Source: a virus
Strand: one strand, 5' to 3'
Length of the DNA stretch: 20,913 bases
Virus record (IMG/VR): IMGVR_UViG_3300032046_000261
Span: 1 to 20,913 of that record
Shown here: positions 1-8,009 of the stretch, in pieces
How the letters are laid out: each line of letters begins with the position of its first letter
How positions within the stretch are numbered: the stretch's first letter is position 1
Notes under the pieces: model-generated
The model's input: the letters and a program-made list of their open reading frames with translations, nothing else
Told to the model about the DNA's origin: nothing
Database searches by the model: none
Position numbers and translations under genes: made by a program

Positions 1-674
1 TCTTCCCCAAATAAAGTGGCATATCCTGCAGTATTATTCCAATATATTAAAGATACGGGTGCCTGAGAAGAGAGATCATAATGTGTTGTAGAATAATTTA
101 ATACACCGCTAACATCATAAGAAATATAATATAGACCAGTAGTGGTAGGTAATGTTACAATTTCGGCAGCAGTCTTAATAAACTCTACACCGCGCTGATA
201 AACAGAGAATTGAGTTGCTGGCGAATTTGGTTGAATAGTAAATATACGAGAACCATTGACGAATGAAATTTTACTATCTGTTCTATTTGGAAAACCTGTA
301 GGTTCTTCATCTACCTGAGCTAAAGAAATTGCTGGATTTTGAACCCACTCTAATCCCGTGGCTGATGCTGGATTAGCCTTAAGAAAATAGCCACTTGTAC
401 CAACTGGTAAACGAGTATCTATTGTTGCGTTATGAGTATATAAATCACCTTTAGTTGTTAATGGTGATGTGCTGGTACTAATGTTAATCCAGGTACCTGC
501 TTGATAAAATTCAAATTTAGAATCAGTGGTATTATATCTTATTGTGCCATTAATAGGCGATAATGGACGTTCGCCCGTTGTACCTACTGATATTTCAATA
601 CCGCCCGTACTACCAATAGTCAATACTGTGGTAACATCCGGGGTGATCGTCTCTGTGGTGAAGTCAAAATCCAT
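1..674 (-). CDS. Tail fibre / virion structural protein, C-terminus cut by window edge
   Basis: Open on the minus strand from ATG at 674 to the window edge (about 224 codons visible, no stop). The start has a good ribosome site (AAGAGG about 9 bases upstream) and opens MDFDF, as does the 987-residue fibre next to it. Three modules common in phage fibres are visible in order: a GERPLSPINGTIRYNTT segment followed by FEFYQAGTW (about residues 30-55); a PLTTKGDLYTHN...RLPVGTSGYFLKA segment ending in GLEWV (about 60-105); and an NRTDSKISFVNGSRIFTI segment leading into a GLYYISYD strand (about 120-185). These are beta-rich repeat modules of fibre shafts and collars by family knowledge. It lies downstream of a terminator and has its own late promoter, so it is probably a separate unit from the larger fibre. 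The receptor-binding end is outside the window, so specificity cannot be judged. Confidence 0.85.
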   Translation of the reverse strand, partial: MDFDFTTETITPDVTTVLTIGSTGGIEISVGTTGERPLSPINGTIRYNTTDSKFEFYQAGTWINISTSTSPLTTKGDLYTHNATIDTRLPVGTSGYFLKANPASATGLEWVQNPAISLAQVDEEPTGFPNRTDSKISFVNGSRIFTIQPNSPATQFSVYQRGVEFIKTAAEIVTLPTTTGLYYISYDVSGVLNYSTTHYDLSSQAPVSLIYWNNTAGYATLFGE

Positions 675-704
675 TAGTGATTGCCTCTTGCTTTCGTAAT
701 ACTA

Positions 705-713
705 TATTTATCA
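705..713 (-). promoter_or_regulatory. Late promoter, TGATAAATA variant
   Basis: The minus strand reads TGATAAATATA, a one-base variant of the T4 late promoter TATAAATA. It sits about 30 bases before the fibre start at 674 and just after a terminator. The same 11 bases recur before the gene at 7140. Role inferred from position and recurrence. Confidence 0.65.
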
Positions 714-723
714 TCATATAGAT

Positions 724-749
724 AAAAGAAAACCCGCCGAAGCGGGTTT
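724..749 (-). terminator. Rho-independent terminator after the 987-residue fibre gene
   Basis: On the minus strand an 8-bp perfect stem (AAACCCGC / GCGGGTTT, plus-strand 730-737 and 742-749) closes a TTCG loop, followed by TCTTTT. The C(UUCG)G loop is the extra-stable tetraloop favoured in T4 terminators. It lies 19 bases past the stop codon at 768-770. Confidence 0.9.
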
Positions 750-767
750 ATCTTATTCTAAGAAATT

Positions 768-3731
768 TTAGAATGTTACTTCTGATGTCTGGACTGTTGC
801 AACCCAGTTAATTGGTACTGTACCTGCGTTAGGTCCGCGAGTTTCAACAATAATTGCATCTGTACCGGTATCTGCTGTTACCCTTGCATCCCACTGGTTG
901 TTTGTCTCACCGATAACTGTTTTCGATGGTGTTCCGACAAATGCTATTGTTCCAGCACCATCTTTCTTTGCTACACCAACAAATCTGTATCCTGCTGCCT
1001 GACTTGTTGCATCTGTTCGACGTCCAATAACTAGGATATCAAACACAAAGGCCGAATCATCTGGTAGAACAAGTCTTTGTGTGGCCGCTGCACCATCAAG
1101 GAATAATTCAAAGAATGTATTAGATGTGCTATAAGATGCCCTTAATACATAAACACCATGTTGTGCATCGCCAGCAGCGGCAAACGATCCGTTTGCATAT
1201 GCTTTCTGTCCAAAGAGTCTTGCAGCCGATCCATCACCCTCTGCAAAGCTACCTGTGGCAGATGCTGTCGCGCCGCTGCCAATTGCTACTGCGTTTGTAC
1301 CAGATGCAACTGGTGCTGTAGGTGTTGAAGGATTTTCCTTGTAAAGTTGTAATGCTGTTCCAAGATCTGCTGCTGTTATTGCACGGAACGTTGGTGCAAG
1401 TGGACCGCCGGTTGTTGGGCCAGCAAAGAACAAGTTATCGTTTTGAGTATTAAGTGTAGCAGTCAATGTACCTGTTGTGGTAACTGGTGAATTAGAAATT
1501 GTATACAACGGGCCAGTAATCGACAATCCAACTGATGTTACGCCAGTGTTTCCAATTGTAATAACATTCGCACCAGGAGTTACAGAAATACCTGTGCCAG
1601 CTGATATTGACTTATATTCAAGTGAACCACCTGCACCAACGACACCAAGTACCTGATTTGCAGTTCCAATTGTTGCTAGACCAGTACCACCATTATCTAC
1701 ATCTAATGTACCACTTAATGTAACTGCACCGGTAACTGCTGTATTAACGCCATTTGCAAGCAGACCTGTTGATCCTGTACTAAATGATGTAACTACTTCT
1801 GTATTATCTACGTCAATAGTAATAGTTCCTGCACCGTTGGTAACTGTAATACCAGTACCACCAGTAATAGTTCCTGCTACAGGGACGCTGCCAGTATCGC
1901 CAATTAGGATCTGACCATCTGTAAGAGCTGCTGTTGAAAGTACCTGTCCACCAGTTGTGACATACAACATGCTGTTAGGTGTAAATGTATCAACAGTAAA
2001 TGTTGTTGTAGCTCTAATAGAACCAGGAGCAATAAATGTCGACGGTGTGCTTAATGTAATTGCCCCTGTAAAAGCAGGTCCACCTGTGCCAGATACAGTA
2101 ACTTGATTTGCTGTACCTGTTGCCGATACGACACCAGTATTGTTGATTGTGATAGATCCCGCAGCGTTTGTTATACCGATTGCAGTACCAGCAGTAAGCG
2201 TAGCCTGTGTATAACCTGTTCCGTTACCGATCAATAACTGACCATTTGAAGGTGCTGTTGTAAGTCCTGTACCACCATTTGCTACAGTAACAGGAGTTTG
2301 CAGGGAAATAATATTTCCACTAACAGTAATACCTGTACCACCAACATATGTGCCTGTACCAGAGAACTGAATCCAGATTTGGTAATTTGTAGAATCACCA
2401 AAATTAGTTATATAATGATTACTTTGATTCCATCCTGTATTGGCGTATGTTGTTCCTTCAAGAACAAACGCGGTAGCACCAATAAGTTCCTGGTATGTAT
2501 CAGCATCTGTTGAACGTGCTAGCGAGTATGTGGTGCCGTTATCGGTATAAGTGTAGATACCTGCATTTGTTGCTCGGCCAGTTGTTCCACCGCCGACACC
2601 AGTTGCTGTGAATACTAAACCAACGGTATTACTTGCTGCACCAATTAAGGTAAAATTTGTATCACCGACATTAGAAATCGAATATGTATTACCTACAATA
2701 AAACTACCTGTTAGCACAGATTGCTGAGTTAGAAGAATACGATATCCTGTATCAGCTTGGACTAACGCTCCATGGCCGTCAATAACCAATGTGTTTGTGG
2801 CGCCGGTCATTGCTATATCTGTCGGTGAAAGAAGATTAACTGCTGCCTTCCACGACATACCAGCTGCAATCTGGTCAACATAATATTTTGTTGTGGCATC
2901 TGTTGGATTAGTTACAGTGCCGCTAAGTGTTACACCAGAAAATGTTGGTGAGCCAACAAATGTTGCTCCATTGGCAGTAAATGCACCGGAACCATCGCCT
3001 TCTAGGATCTGCCCTGTGGTAAGTGTTGATGCCACTGTCTGCCATGTTGGCGCGCTGGCACCGCCCGAAATGTATGCATCACCGGAAGTGCCTGCTGTGC
3101 CAATTGCCATTGCACTTGCTGTGCTGTAAACTGGAGCACCGTTGACTGCTGTCAACGAAGCATTTGTACCACCGTTAGCAAGAACTAAGGTACCACCTAG
3201 TGTAATTGCTCCGCTTACAGGACCAATTGGTGTTAGTCCTGTTGTGCTGCCAGCAAAAGTTGTAACTACAGAAGTCGCTAATGTTGTCGGAGCATATGTA
3301 GTTCCTGCTGCCGAATATAGGAATTGACCGGTTGTCGGGGCGGTAGATGAACCTGTACCACCCGATGTTGCACCTAATGTTCCCGAAAGGGTTATTGCCC
3401 CAGATTGCGCAGTGTTAGGTAGCAATCCTGCCAAGCTTGTCTGGAATGTCGAAACTGCGCCACCAGCAAATGACAATTGCTGCCAAGTTGTACTATCGAA
3501 ATATTCAAGTTGGTTTACGCCAGTGTTATAGCGGAACATGCCGGCAATATCTGTACCGCCGGCTGCTGCCGGGCGTTGGGCAGCAGATCCTTTAGGAAGT
3601 GTTAAAGCACCAGTACCAACAATGGTTAAAACACCATATGATGGTCCACCGCCGGATAATGGTGGAAAAACTGATACATCTAGTTTAGCCAAGCCTTCGT
3701 ATATCGTACCCGTGTCAAAATCGAAATCCAT
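768..3731 (-). CDS. Long tail fibre protein, 987 aa, with adhesin-head-like C-terminus
   Basis: A beta-repeat fibre. It starts MDFDF like its neighbour, then an RP...MFRYNTG...LEYFDSTTW module (about 50-85). The shaft is a long run of NGGTG / GQLLIGNGTG / GTGITVTNGAGTITI repeats typical of phage fibres. At about 280-460 lies the common TDATTKYYVDQIAAGMSWK...RSTDADTYQELIGATAFVLEGTTYANTGW module, interrupted by a second module (see findings). Near residue 795 AVAIGSGATASATGSFAEG resembles the head repeats of trimeric YadA-type adhesins, so a trimer is likely. The last 190 or so residues match the end of the 481-residue fibre (DAQ.G.Y.LR, AGY, final WVA.V.T.E). Start: ATG with AAGGAA upstream, 13 bases after the previous stop, so probably co-transcribed with that gene. 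A host-binding role is inferred; no enzymatic motif is seen. Confidence 0.88.
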   Translation of the reverse strand: MDFDFDTGTIYEGLAKLDVSVFPPLSGGGPSYGVLTIVGTGALTLPKGSAAQRPAAAGGTDIAGMFRYNTGVNQLEYFDSTTWQQLSFAGGAVSTFQTSLAGLLPNTAQSGAITLSGTLGATSGGTGSSTAPTTGQFLYSAAGTTYAPTTLATSVVTTFAGSTTGLTPIGPVSGAITLGGTLVLANGGTNASLTAVNGAPVYSTASAMAIGTAGTSGDAYISGGASAPTWQTVASTLTTGQILEGDGSGAFTANGATFVGSPTFSGVTLSGTVTNPTDATTKYYVDQIAAGMSWKAAVNLLSPTDIAMTGATNTLVIDGHGALVQADTGYRILLTQQSVLTGSFIVGNTYSISNVGDTNFTLIGAASNTVGLVFTATGVGGGTTGRATNAGIYTYTDNGTTYSLARSTDADTYQELIGATAFVLEGTTYANTGWNQSNHYITNFGDSTNYQIWIQFSGTGTYVGGTGITVSGNIISLQTPVTVANGGTGLTTAPSNGQLLIGNGTGYTQATLTAGTAIGITNAAGSITINNTGVVSATGTANQVTVSGTGGPAFTGAITLSTPSTFIAPGSIRATTTFTVDTFTPNSMLYVTTGGQVLSTAALTDGQILIGDTGSVPVAGTITGGTGITVTNGAGTITIDVDNTEVVTSFSTGSTGLLANGVNTAVTGAVTLSGTLDVDNGGTGLATIGTANQVLGVVGAGGSLEYKSISAGTGISVTPGANVITIGNTGVTSVGLSITGPLYTISNSPVTTTGTLTATLNTQNDNLFFAGPTTGGPLAPTFRAITAADLGTALQLYKENPSTPTAPVASGTNAVAIGSGATASATGSFAEGDGSAARLFGQKAYANGSFAAAGDAQHGVYVLRASYSTSNTFFELFLDGAAATQRLVLPDDSAFVFDILVIGRRTDATSQAAGYRFVGVAKKDGAGTIAFVGTPSKTVIGETNNQWDARVTADTGTDAIIVETRGPNAGTVPINWVATVQTSEVTF

Positions 3732-3744
3732 ATTATTATTTTCC

Positions 3745-5190
3745 TTAGTTTGTGATCTCTACTGTTTCTACCAGTGCGACCCATCTTATTTGTTTTCCTA
3801 ACTGACCCGTGACTCTAACTCGTAGAGATCCGTTGGCAGTATCTGCATCTATATTTATATCTAAAGCTGGATGAGACTCCGCTAATACCACTTTATTCAC
3901 CGATCCTTGGATGAAAGTATTGATTGCGCCCGAAGTACGATAGATAACACCAGCTGCTGTATATCCGGCTCGAGTATCATCTAAATCTTTTCTGTGTGCT
4001 GTTACTGTAATCTTAAATGTCCAAGTTGAATTATCTATTAATGTTAGGCGAACACTTCCGCCGTTTCCATCTACAAGCAATTCTGTACCATCTTGAGTTC
4101 CGTCAGTTGATACACCACGCAACAAATATCTACCTGTCTGAGCATCGCCGTTTGTTAAGAATCTTCCACTTGCCTGAACTACTCCGCCTTGAATTCTTGC
4201 AACAGAATATTGACCGATTGCAAGTGAATCTGGTGCTGTAGAGGCTGTTCCTGCTCCTTCACCTAACGCAATAGAATTTGTACCTTGTGCAATAGGAGGA
4301 GTAAATGTGCTAGATTTTTCATCGTATAGATTTAATTTCTGACCTATGACTTGCCAGGTTGCCCCATCATAGAATAATATTCCATCACCGTTTGTTACAG
4401 CTCTATCAATATAAATTGCACCAAGTGTATCTGCCCCAACAGGCGCGCCTGTGCCTTGTCTTATACTTGGAGAACCGCCATTGTTTATTACCTGCAACGA
4501 ATTCGTTACATTACCGAGTCCTGCTTGAGCAGGTGTTATACTGATAGGCGCATTACTTGCAGAAGTTACAATACCACGCGAATTTACTGCAAAAACACCT
4601 ACTGTAGATGCCGATCCATATGTGTTAGCTGTAACGCCCGATAACGGTAGATCGATATTGAATGTACCTGCTGCTGTAATGGGGTTAGGAATACCCGAGA
4701 CAGTAATAGTGGAGGCTGAACTCGTAAGCCCGACAGATGTGACTGTTCCACTTCCGCCACCGCCGCCAGGCGGTGTTGCCCATGTGCCATCAGCACGTAA
4801 GAAATTAGCTGTACCTCCACCTGAAGCCGGGACAATACCCGGTAACACTGATGTGAAAACATTTGGAGTTATTGTAATAGTTCCGGAACTTGTTACCGGG
4901 CTACTACCAATTGTTATAGCACCAGAATAGGTGCCTATTGACGATACACCAACAGAAGTAACTGTACCTACACCATTTGTGGTCCAGGAAAGCGTTCCTA
5001 AACCATCTGTTGTTAGAACCTGCCCTGGCGAGCCAGGTGTTATTGGATAATCATTACCTGTAATTGTTACAGGATTACCACCATTGGTTATTTCAAAATC
5101 GTTTGTGTCTAAGTCGCCGCCTAACTTTGGAAATAGGTCGTCCTGAACTAACGTATTATGTGCTAATAATGTACTAACCTTGATTGCCAT
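3745..5190 (-). CDS. Tail fibre protein, 481 aa, paralogous C-terminus
   Basis: Begins MAIKVSTLLAHNTL and an LGGDLDTNDFEITNG segment, an N-terminal pattern seen in T4-like fibre and collar proteins. The shaft has repeated GTVTSVGL/GTVTSVGVSS blocks (about 75-165) with a PPGGGGGSGT hinge near 140, and an LGAIYIDRAV...LFYDGATWQVIG module near 255-285. The C-terminal third (from about 300) begins QGTNSIALGEGAG and aligns with the end of the 987-residue fibre: both have DAQ.G.Y.LR, an RRTD/HRKD stretch, AGY, SK/NKVV.(G/A)E and a last WVA strand. The two may be alternative or co-assembled receptor-binding fibres (inference). Start: ATG with AGGA eight bases upstream and a late promoter about 40 bases upstream. 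Confidence 0.87.
   Translation of the reverse strand: MAIKVSTLLAHNTLVQDDLFPKLGGDLDTNDFEITNGGNPVTITGNDYPITPGSPGQVLTTDGLGTLSWTTNGVGTVTSVGVSSIGTYSGAITIGSSPVTSSGTITITPNVFTSVLPGIVPASGGGTANFLRADGTWATPPGGGGGSGTVTSVGLTSSASTITVSGIPNPITAAGTFNIDLPLSGVTANTYGSASTVGVFAVNSRGIVTSASNAPISITPAQAGLGNVTNSLQVINNGGSPSIRQGTGAPVGADTLGAIYIDRAVTNGDGILFYDGATWQVIGQKLNLYDEKSSTFTPPIAQGTNSIALGEGAGTASTAPDSLAIGQYSVARIQGGVVQASGRFLTNGDAQTGRYLLRGVSTDGTQDGTELLVDGNGGSVRLTLIDNSTWTFKITVTAHRKDLDDTRAGYTAAGVIYRTSGAINTFIQGSVNKVVLAESHPALDINIDADTANGSLRVRVTGQLGKQIRWVALVETVEITN
3852..3859 (-). promoter_or_regulatory. Possible internal late promoter (TATAAATA)
   Basis: An exact T4 late consensus on the minus strand inside the 3' part of the 481-residue gene, about 120 bases before the start of the 987-residue fibre. 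It could raise expression of that fibre alone. It overlaps coding sequence, so chance is possible. Confidence 0.4.
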
Positions 5191-5225
5191 TATGAATTCC
5201 TGTTAACCTTCTTAGGTGTTTTCAT

Positions 5226-5247
5226 TATTTATCACATTTGTGATAAA
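5226..5247 (-). promoter_or_regulatory. Late promoter within a palindrome
   Basis: The minus strand carries TGATAAATA (5226-5234), 36 bases before the start at 5190. It is embedded in a near-perfect palindrome, TTTATCACA-TT-TGTGATAAA (5228-5247), so a second, imperfect copy (TGATAAATT) reads the opposite way. The palindrome may also fold as a hairpin at the end of the upstream transcript or bind a protein; there is no T-run to make it a standard terminator. Confidence 0.6.
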
Positions 5248-5259
5248 TTGGAATCCCGG

Positions 5260-6081
5260 TTAAACTCGATTCATAGTGAATGGCATTATTGTCGAAACTG
5301 GATTCTCAAATCCAGAACCATTGTCTACAAGAAATGGCATTACTGTTATTGCCGGGTTTTCAAATCCTGCACCATAATCAACAACAAATGGCATTATTGT
5401 CGAAACTGGATTCTCAAATCCAGAACCATTGTCTACAAGGAATGGCATTAATGTAATAGATGGATTTGTAAATGCTACTGCATTAGTCATAACAAATGGC
5501 ATAATTGTTGATGTCGGATTCTCAAATCCAGAACCATTGTCTACAAGAAATGGCATTAATGTTATTTCTGGATTTTCAAATTCTAAACCAATACCCATTC
5601 TAAACGGCATAAGTGTAAGTTCACTGTCGAATCCCGGAGCTTCATTCATTAGGAACGGCATATATGTTATCGGTTGCGGCGCCGGATCCGTAACAATAAT
5701 ATATCCGATCTTTACTAATGATGATGAACCGCCCGTATTATAAGCGGTTAATTTTACCGAATATATTCCGGAAAATGGATAGATATGTGTCGGATTTTCT
5801 AATGTTGAATCAACTGAGCCAATGTTTTCAAAGTCCCATTGCCAGGCATTCGGTGAATTAGTGGATAAATCAGTAAATGCAACACTTAGAGGTTCAGTCC
5901 CGGTTACCGGAACACCTACAAAATCTACAACAGGCACCGGTGGAGGCGGTAAAGGAACAGCATTAATAATAATAATAATCGATGTGACAGATCCTGCTGC
6001 CGGCGACCCCGGCGAACCAGTATCGTCGAATACTTCAAGAAATACAGTAGGAGCTTTCCTGGTGCTGTCTGGAAATGCCAT
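5260..6081 (-). CDS. PKD-domain virion protein with C-terminal 18-residue repeats
   Basis: 273 residues. After an N-terminal strand-rich segment (TVFLEVFDD), a five-isoleucine run (35-39) and a proline stretch (43-50) comes a PKD immunoglobulin-like domain (about 50-132) with its usual signature: WQWDFE at 80-85, NPTHIYPFSGIYSVKLTAYN at 96-115. PKD domains in phages occur on surface proteins and may bind polysaccharide (family knowledge). From about 138 to the end are about eight repeats, mostly 18 residues, of the form T(I/L/V)MPF(L/V)VDNGSGFENP. The start codon follows the previous stop by 3 bases without a clear ribosome site, so translational coupling is likely. With the two genes before it, it forms one operon. 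Function inferred as exposed structural or adsorption protein; no known gene name fits. Confidence 0.75.
   Translation of the reverse strand: MAFPDSTRKAPTVFLEVFDDTGSPGSPAAGSVTSIIIIINAVPLPPPPVPVVDFVGVPVTGTEPLSVAFTDLSTNSPNAWQWDFENIGSVDSTLENPTHIYPFSGIYSVKLTAYNTGGSSSLVKIGYIIVTDPAPQPITYMPFLMNEAPGFDSELTLMPFRMGIGLEFENPEITLMPFLVDNGSGFENPTSTIMPFVMTNAVAFTNPSITLMPFLVDNGSGFENPVSTIMPFVVDYGAGFENPAITVMPFLVDNGSGFENPVSTIMPFTMNRV
5263..5670 (-). repeat. 54-bp tandem repeats coding for MPF...GFENP units
   Basis: About seven and a half in-frame units of 54 bases (first unit 51) encode the end of the PKD protein. Near-identical units alternate with diverged ones: three copies carry MPFLVDNGSGFENP, separated by MPFVMTNAVAFTNP or MPFVVDYGAGFENP variants. 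This suggests amplification of a two-unit, 108-base block. Confidence 0.9.
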
Positions 6082-6084
6082 TGA

Positions 6085-6645
6085 TTAGAATGTCCATTCA
6101 GTAGGAATCTGCAATCTATAGTTAAATATTCTATATGGTGAGCCCGATGTTATTGAAACAGAAGGTATAGTTAAATCAGCCCCAGAACCGGTTATACCCA
6201 CAGTGCCGACAATCTGGTTGTACGGCACGGTTGCATTATTCCATACATTAAAACCAGATAATGGTGTAGTGAACCACCAGAACCACGTTGCCGTGCCTGT
6301 TGCAGTCGCATTTACGTATGTGGTAGTAATAACCATAGGATTTACGTTATCCTGCGATCCAGTAAATTGATTAATACCTGTACTACTCGACCAAGATGTA
6401 GCATCATATGTAATTAATAAGTCCGATGCCTTAGCATTAAAGGAAGTTAATGTTGAAAAATCAACTGGTACTGTTCCTTTAAAGATTGCTAATCTACCAC
6501 CGATTTCCCCGCCCGATTGTGCGTGAGCACACAGTAATCCGCGCGATGTTATTGGGGCCGGGGTACTAGATACACTTTGACCAAGCATTAAGAAGTATGT
6601 TGTTACAGTGGGTATAAAACCCGGCGACATTCTAATGAATCCCAT
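6085..6645 (-). CDS. Small structural protein, 186 aa, unknown function
   Basis: No family recognised. The protein is beta-type, rich in Thr, Ser, Gly and aromatics (TWFWWFTTP near 123-131), low in charge and lacking a signal peptide or membrane helix; this composition is typical of phage virion proteins. Its middle (RLAIFKGTVPVDFSTLTSFNA) resembles LGVTIYSGVAPTAAAV in the gene before it, and both have a central tryptophan strand, so the pair may be distant paralogues. The start has a strong ribosome site (AAGGAG seven bases before ATG). It lies 9 bases after the previous stop and 3 bases before the PKD gene, in the same operon. Likely a fibre-linked or decoration protein, by location only. 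Confidence 0.7.
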   Translation of the reverse strand: MGFIRMSPGFIPTVTTYFLMLGQSVSSTPAPITSRGLLCAHAQSGGEIGGRLAIFKGTVPVDFSTLTSFNAKASDLLITYDATSWSSSTGINQFTGSQDNVNPMVITTTYVNATATGTATWFWWFTTPLSGFNVWNNATVPYNQIVGTVGITGSGADLTIPSVSITSGSPYRIFNYRLQIPTEWTF

Positions 6646-6654
6646 AATATCTCC

Positions 6655-7140
6655 TTAGATGAAAGATGCCATGCTTGCATCTAATACGGCAACTGACACA
6701 AGTGTTGTAAACGCCGTTGACGAAAATCGTATTACTCCATCGCTGACTGCATCGCTCACACCAACCAATAAAAATTTAGTAAATGGTAAGGTCGAACTCG
6801 CAAGCTGTGGTGCTGTAGGTTGTCCTGCCCAAATAATAGCCCAAGATGCCGTACCATTGTTAACAGGGGTAACCGGCGTCGGTGCGCCCGTCATTTGTAA
6901 TAGAGTTCCTTGCCCTGGTTGACTCCACGACATATTGGTGTAGTGAGCTAGAAAAGATGGAACTGTAGAATTATATGTTACCCAGTTTGATGCAACTGCT
7001 GCCGCGGTTGGTGCAACACCCGAATATATAGTTACGCCAAGTGTAAATGGTCCGTATGCTGCTGTATTTGCATTTCCCAAATTTCGAAGAATTGCTCCCG
7101 AAAATAAACTTTTTGTATTTGTGTAATATATTAATGCCAT
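6655..7140 (-). CDS. Small structural protein, 161 aa, unknown function
   Basis: No family recognised. Opens MALIYYTNTKSLFSGAIL, then LGVTIYSGVAPTAAAV (about 33-49), a segment I associate with small marine-phage virion proteins, and an ASWAIIWAG strand in the middle. Charge is low and there is no signal peptide. It is the first gene of the 7140-5260 operon, with a TGATAAATATA late promoter about 95 bases upstream and a ribosome site (AGGAAA) before ATG. Possible distant paralogue of the following gene. Function not assignable from sequence. Confidence 0.7.
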   Translation of the reverse strand: MALIYYTNTKSLFSGAILRNLGNANTAAYGPFTLGVTIYSGVAPTAAAVASNWVTYNSTVPSFLAHYTNMSWSQPGQGTLLQMTGAPTPVTPVNNGTASWAIIWAGQPTAPQLASSTLPFTKFLLVGVSDAVSDGVIRFSSTAFTTLVSVAVLDASMASFI

Positions 7141-7234
7141 AATTTTCCTATGTTAAGGTGCTAAATTATACTCTATTTTCGATATTTAGTGCCGCTTTTC
7201 TTAGTTTCTTAGTCGGTATACCTACCGTTTCGTA

Positions 7235-7243
7235 TATTTATCA
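7235..7243 (-). promoter_or_regulatory. Late promoter for the 7140-5260 operon
   Basis: Minus-strand TGATAAATATA, identical over 11 bases to the promoter at 705-713. It leaves a leader of about 85 bases before the start at 7140. The terminator of the upstream unit lies just before it. Confidence 0.65.
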
Positions 7244-7267
7244 ATTATATCTAGAAACTATAATCAG

Positions 7268-7290
7268 AGAAAAGCGCCCCGGAGGGCCCC
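7268..7290 (-). terminator. Probable original gene 23 terminator, now separated by the HNH insertion
   Basis: On the minus strand a short GC stem (GCCC / GGGC, plus 7276-7279 and 7284-7287) with a TCCG loop (UNCG type) is followed by GCTTTTCT. It lies about 30 bases past the relic of the capsid gene end, the distance expected for a gene 23 terminator. The stem is only 4 bp, so strength is uncertain. Confidence 0.55.
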
Positions 7291-7299
7291 TAAATTCTT

Positions 7300-7336
7300 T
7301 ACCAATCCTGGAGTCGGATTAATAGAACTTTAATGT
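7300..7336 (-). pseudogene. Relic of the gene 23 3' end (encodes TLKFY-stop plus trailer)
   Basis: The minus strand reads ACA TTA AAG TTC TAT TAA, encoding T-L-K-F-Y-stop, exactly the last residues of the capsid gene whose working end is at 8048-8065 (ACT TTG AAA TTT TAC TGA). All six codons differ but are synonymous. Homology continues into the trailer: TCC, then ACT, then GGATTGGTA in both copies. The relic codons AAG and TTC match usage nearby in the capsid gene (for example TTC GAG, AAG GTT), whereas the working end uses AAA TTT, so this relic is probably the original end. Confidence 0.75.
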
Positions 7337-7338
7337 TA

Positions 7339-7347
7339 AGATAAATA
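7339..7347 (+). promoter_or_regulatory. Possible late promoter directly before the HNH gene
   Basis: AGATAAATA ends 6 bases before the HNH start codon. A late transcript would begin near the ATG itself and be almost leaderless. No ribosome site is visible. Confidence 0.35.
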
Positions 7348-7353
7348 TTAATT

Positions 7354-7998
7354 ATGAACTATCTTAAGGTTTACCATCAATTAATATACAATTCTCAACA
7401 TAGGATATTATCCCAAGATATTTATGTCGAAAAGCATCATATCGTTCCTTTATCACTAAAAGGAGAAGATATTGAATCAAACATTGCTGTACTCACTGCT
7501 AAAGAACATTTCGTCGCACACCACCTTCTCTGGAAAATATATAGAAACAGAGAGATGACTAAAGCATTTATGCTAATGTGCCATACAAAAAGAAACGGAA
7601 TAAAATACAAAGTCTATGCCAGAGATTATCAATTGCTTAAAGAGGATGCAAGAAAAATTCAAAGTGAATTTATGAAGGGACGGCCTGGACCTAATATAGG
7701 AAAAATATGGACAGAAGAATCCAAGAAAAAATTAAGTAATACAACTAAGGGCAGAACTGGGGGAAATTATAATACTTCTGGATTTAAAGGAAAACATCAT
7801 ACCGAAGAAAATAAAAAAGCAATAAGCGAAAGAAGAAAAGGTGTTGGTACGCATTTTACACCACATTCAGAAGAAACCAAGAAGATGATGTCAGCAAATC
7901 GTTTAGGTAAAACAAAGGTTCCTTGGACAGAGGAACGTAAAGCGGCTAGAAGAGAATTGTTAGCAAGAAAATTTAGTCAAGAAAAAAGCCCCGATTAA
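7354..7998 (+). CDS. Free-standing HNH homing endonuclease with NUMOD3 repeats
   Basis: 214 residues. The HNH core is at about 25-63: EKHHIVP (H28, H29), N43, and EHFVAHHLL (H52, H56), the order seen in phage HNH enzymes of this class. The C-terminal half has NUMOD3-type DNA-binding repeats (GKIWTEESKKKLS, GKHHTEENKKAIS, HSEETKKMMS, WTEERKAARRELL), very basic. It cuts DNA at a recognition site lacking the insertion and is copied in by repair (family knowledge). It runs against the surrounding late genes and sits at the 3' end of gene 23, between the working capsid terminus and a relic of the same terminus. It is similar to the HNH gene at 19828 (HHIVP...G.D...N...LT..EH..AH.LL.K.Y). The stop codon lies in the loop of a terminator. 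No ribosome site is seen, so expression may be low. Confidence 0.9.
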   Translation: MNYLKVYHQLIYNSQHRILSQDIYVEKHHIVPLSLKGEDIESNIAVLTAKEHFVAHHLLWKIYRNREMTKAFMLMCHTKRNGIKYKVYARDYQLLKEDARKIQSEFMKGRPGPNIGKIWTEESKKKLSNTTKGRTGGNYNTSGFKGKHHTEENKKAISERRKGVGTHFTPHSEETKKMMSANRLGKTKVPWTEERKAARRELLARKFSQEKSPD

Positions 7999-8009
7999 GG
8001 GGCTTTTTT
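7982..8009. terminator. Bidirectional terminator between HNH gene and gene 23
   Basis: A perfect 11-bp inverted repeat, AAAAAAGCCCC (7982-7992) and GGGGCTTTTTT (7999-8009), with a 6-base loop. It gives a U-run in either direction, serving the HNH gene (plus) and the gp23 gene (minus). The HNH stop codon TAA occupies part of the loop. Confidence 0.93.

Noticed and set aside
5263-5670. CRISPR-like spaced repeats
   Set aside because: The repeats are in-frame coding units of 54 bases with diverged copies, not identical direct repeats with unique spacers.
5429-6088. Plus-strand frames opposite the PKD gene
   Set aside because: They mirror the 54-bp repeats and the PKD domain; the minus-strand frame has the domain signature and operon spacing.
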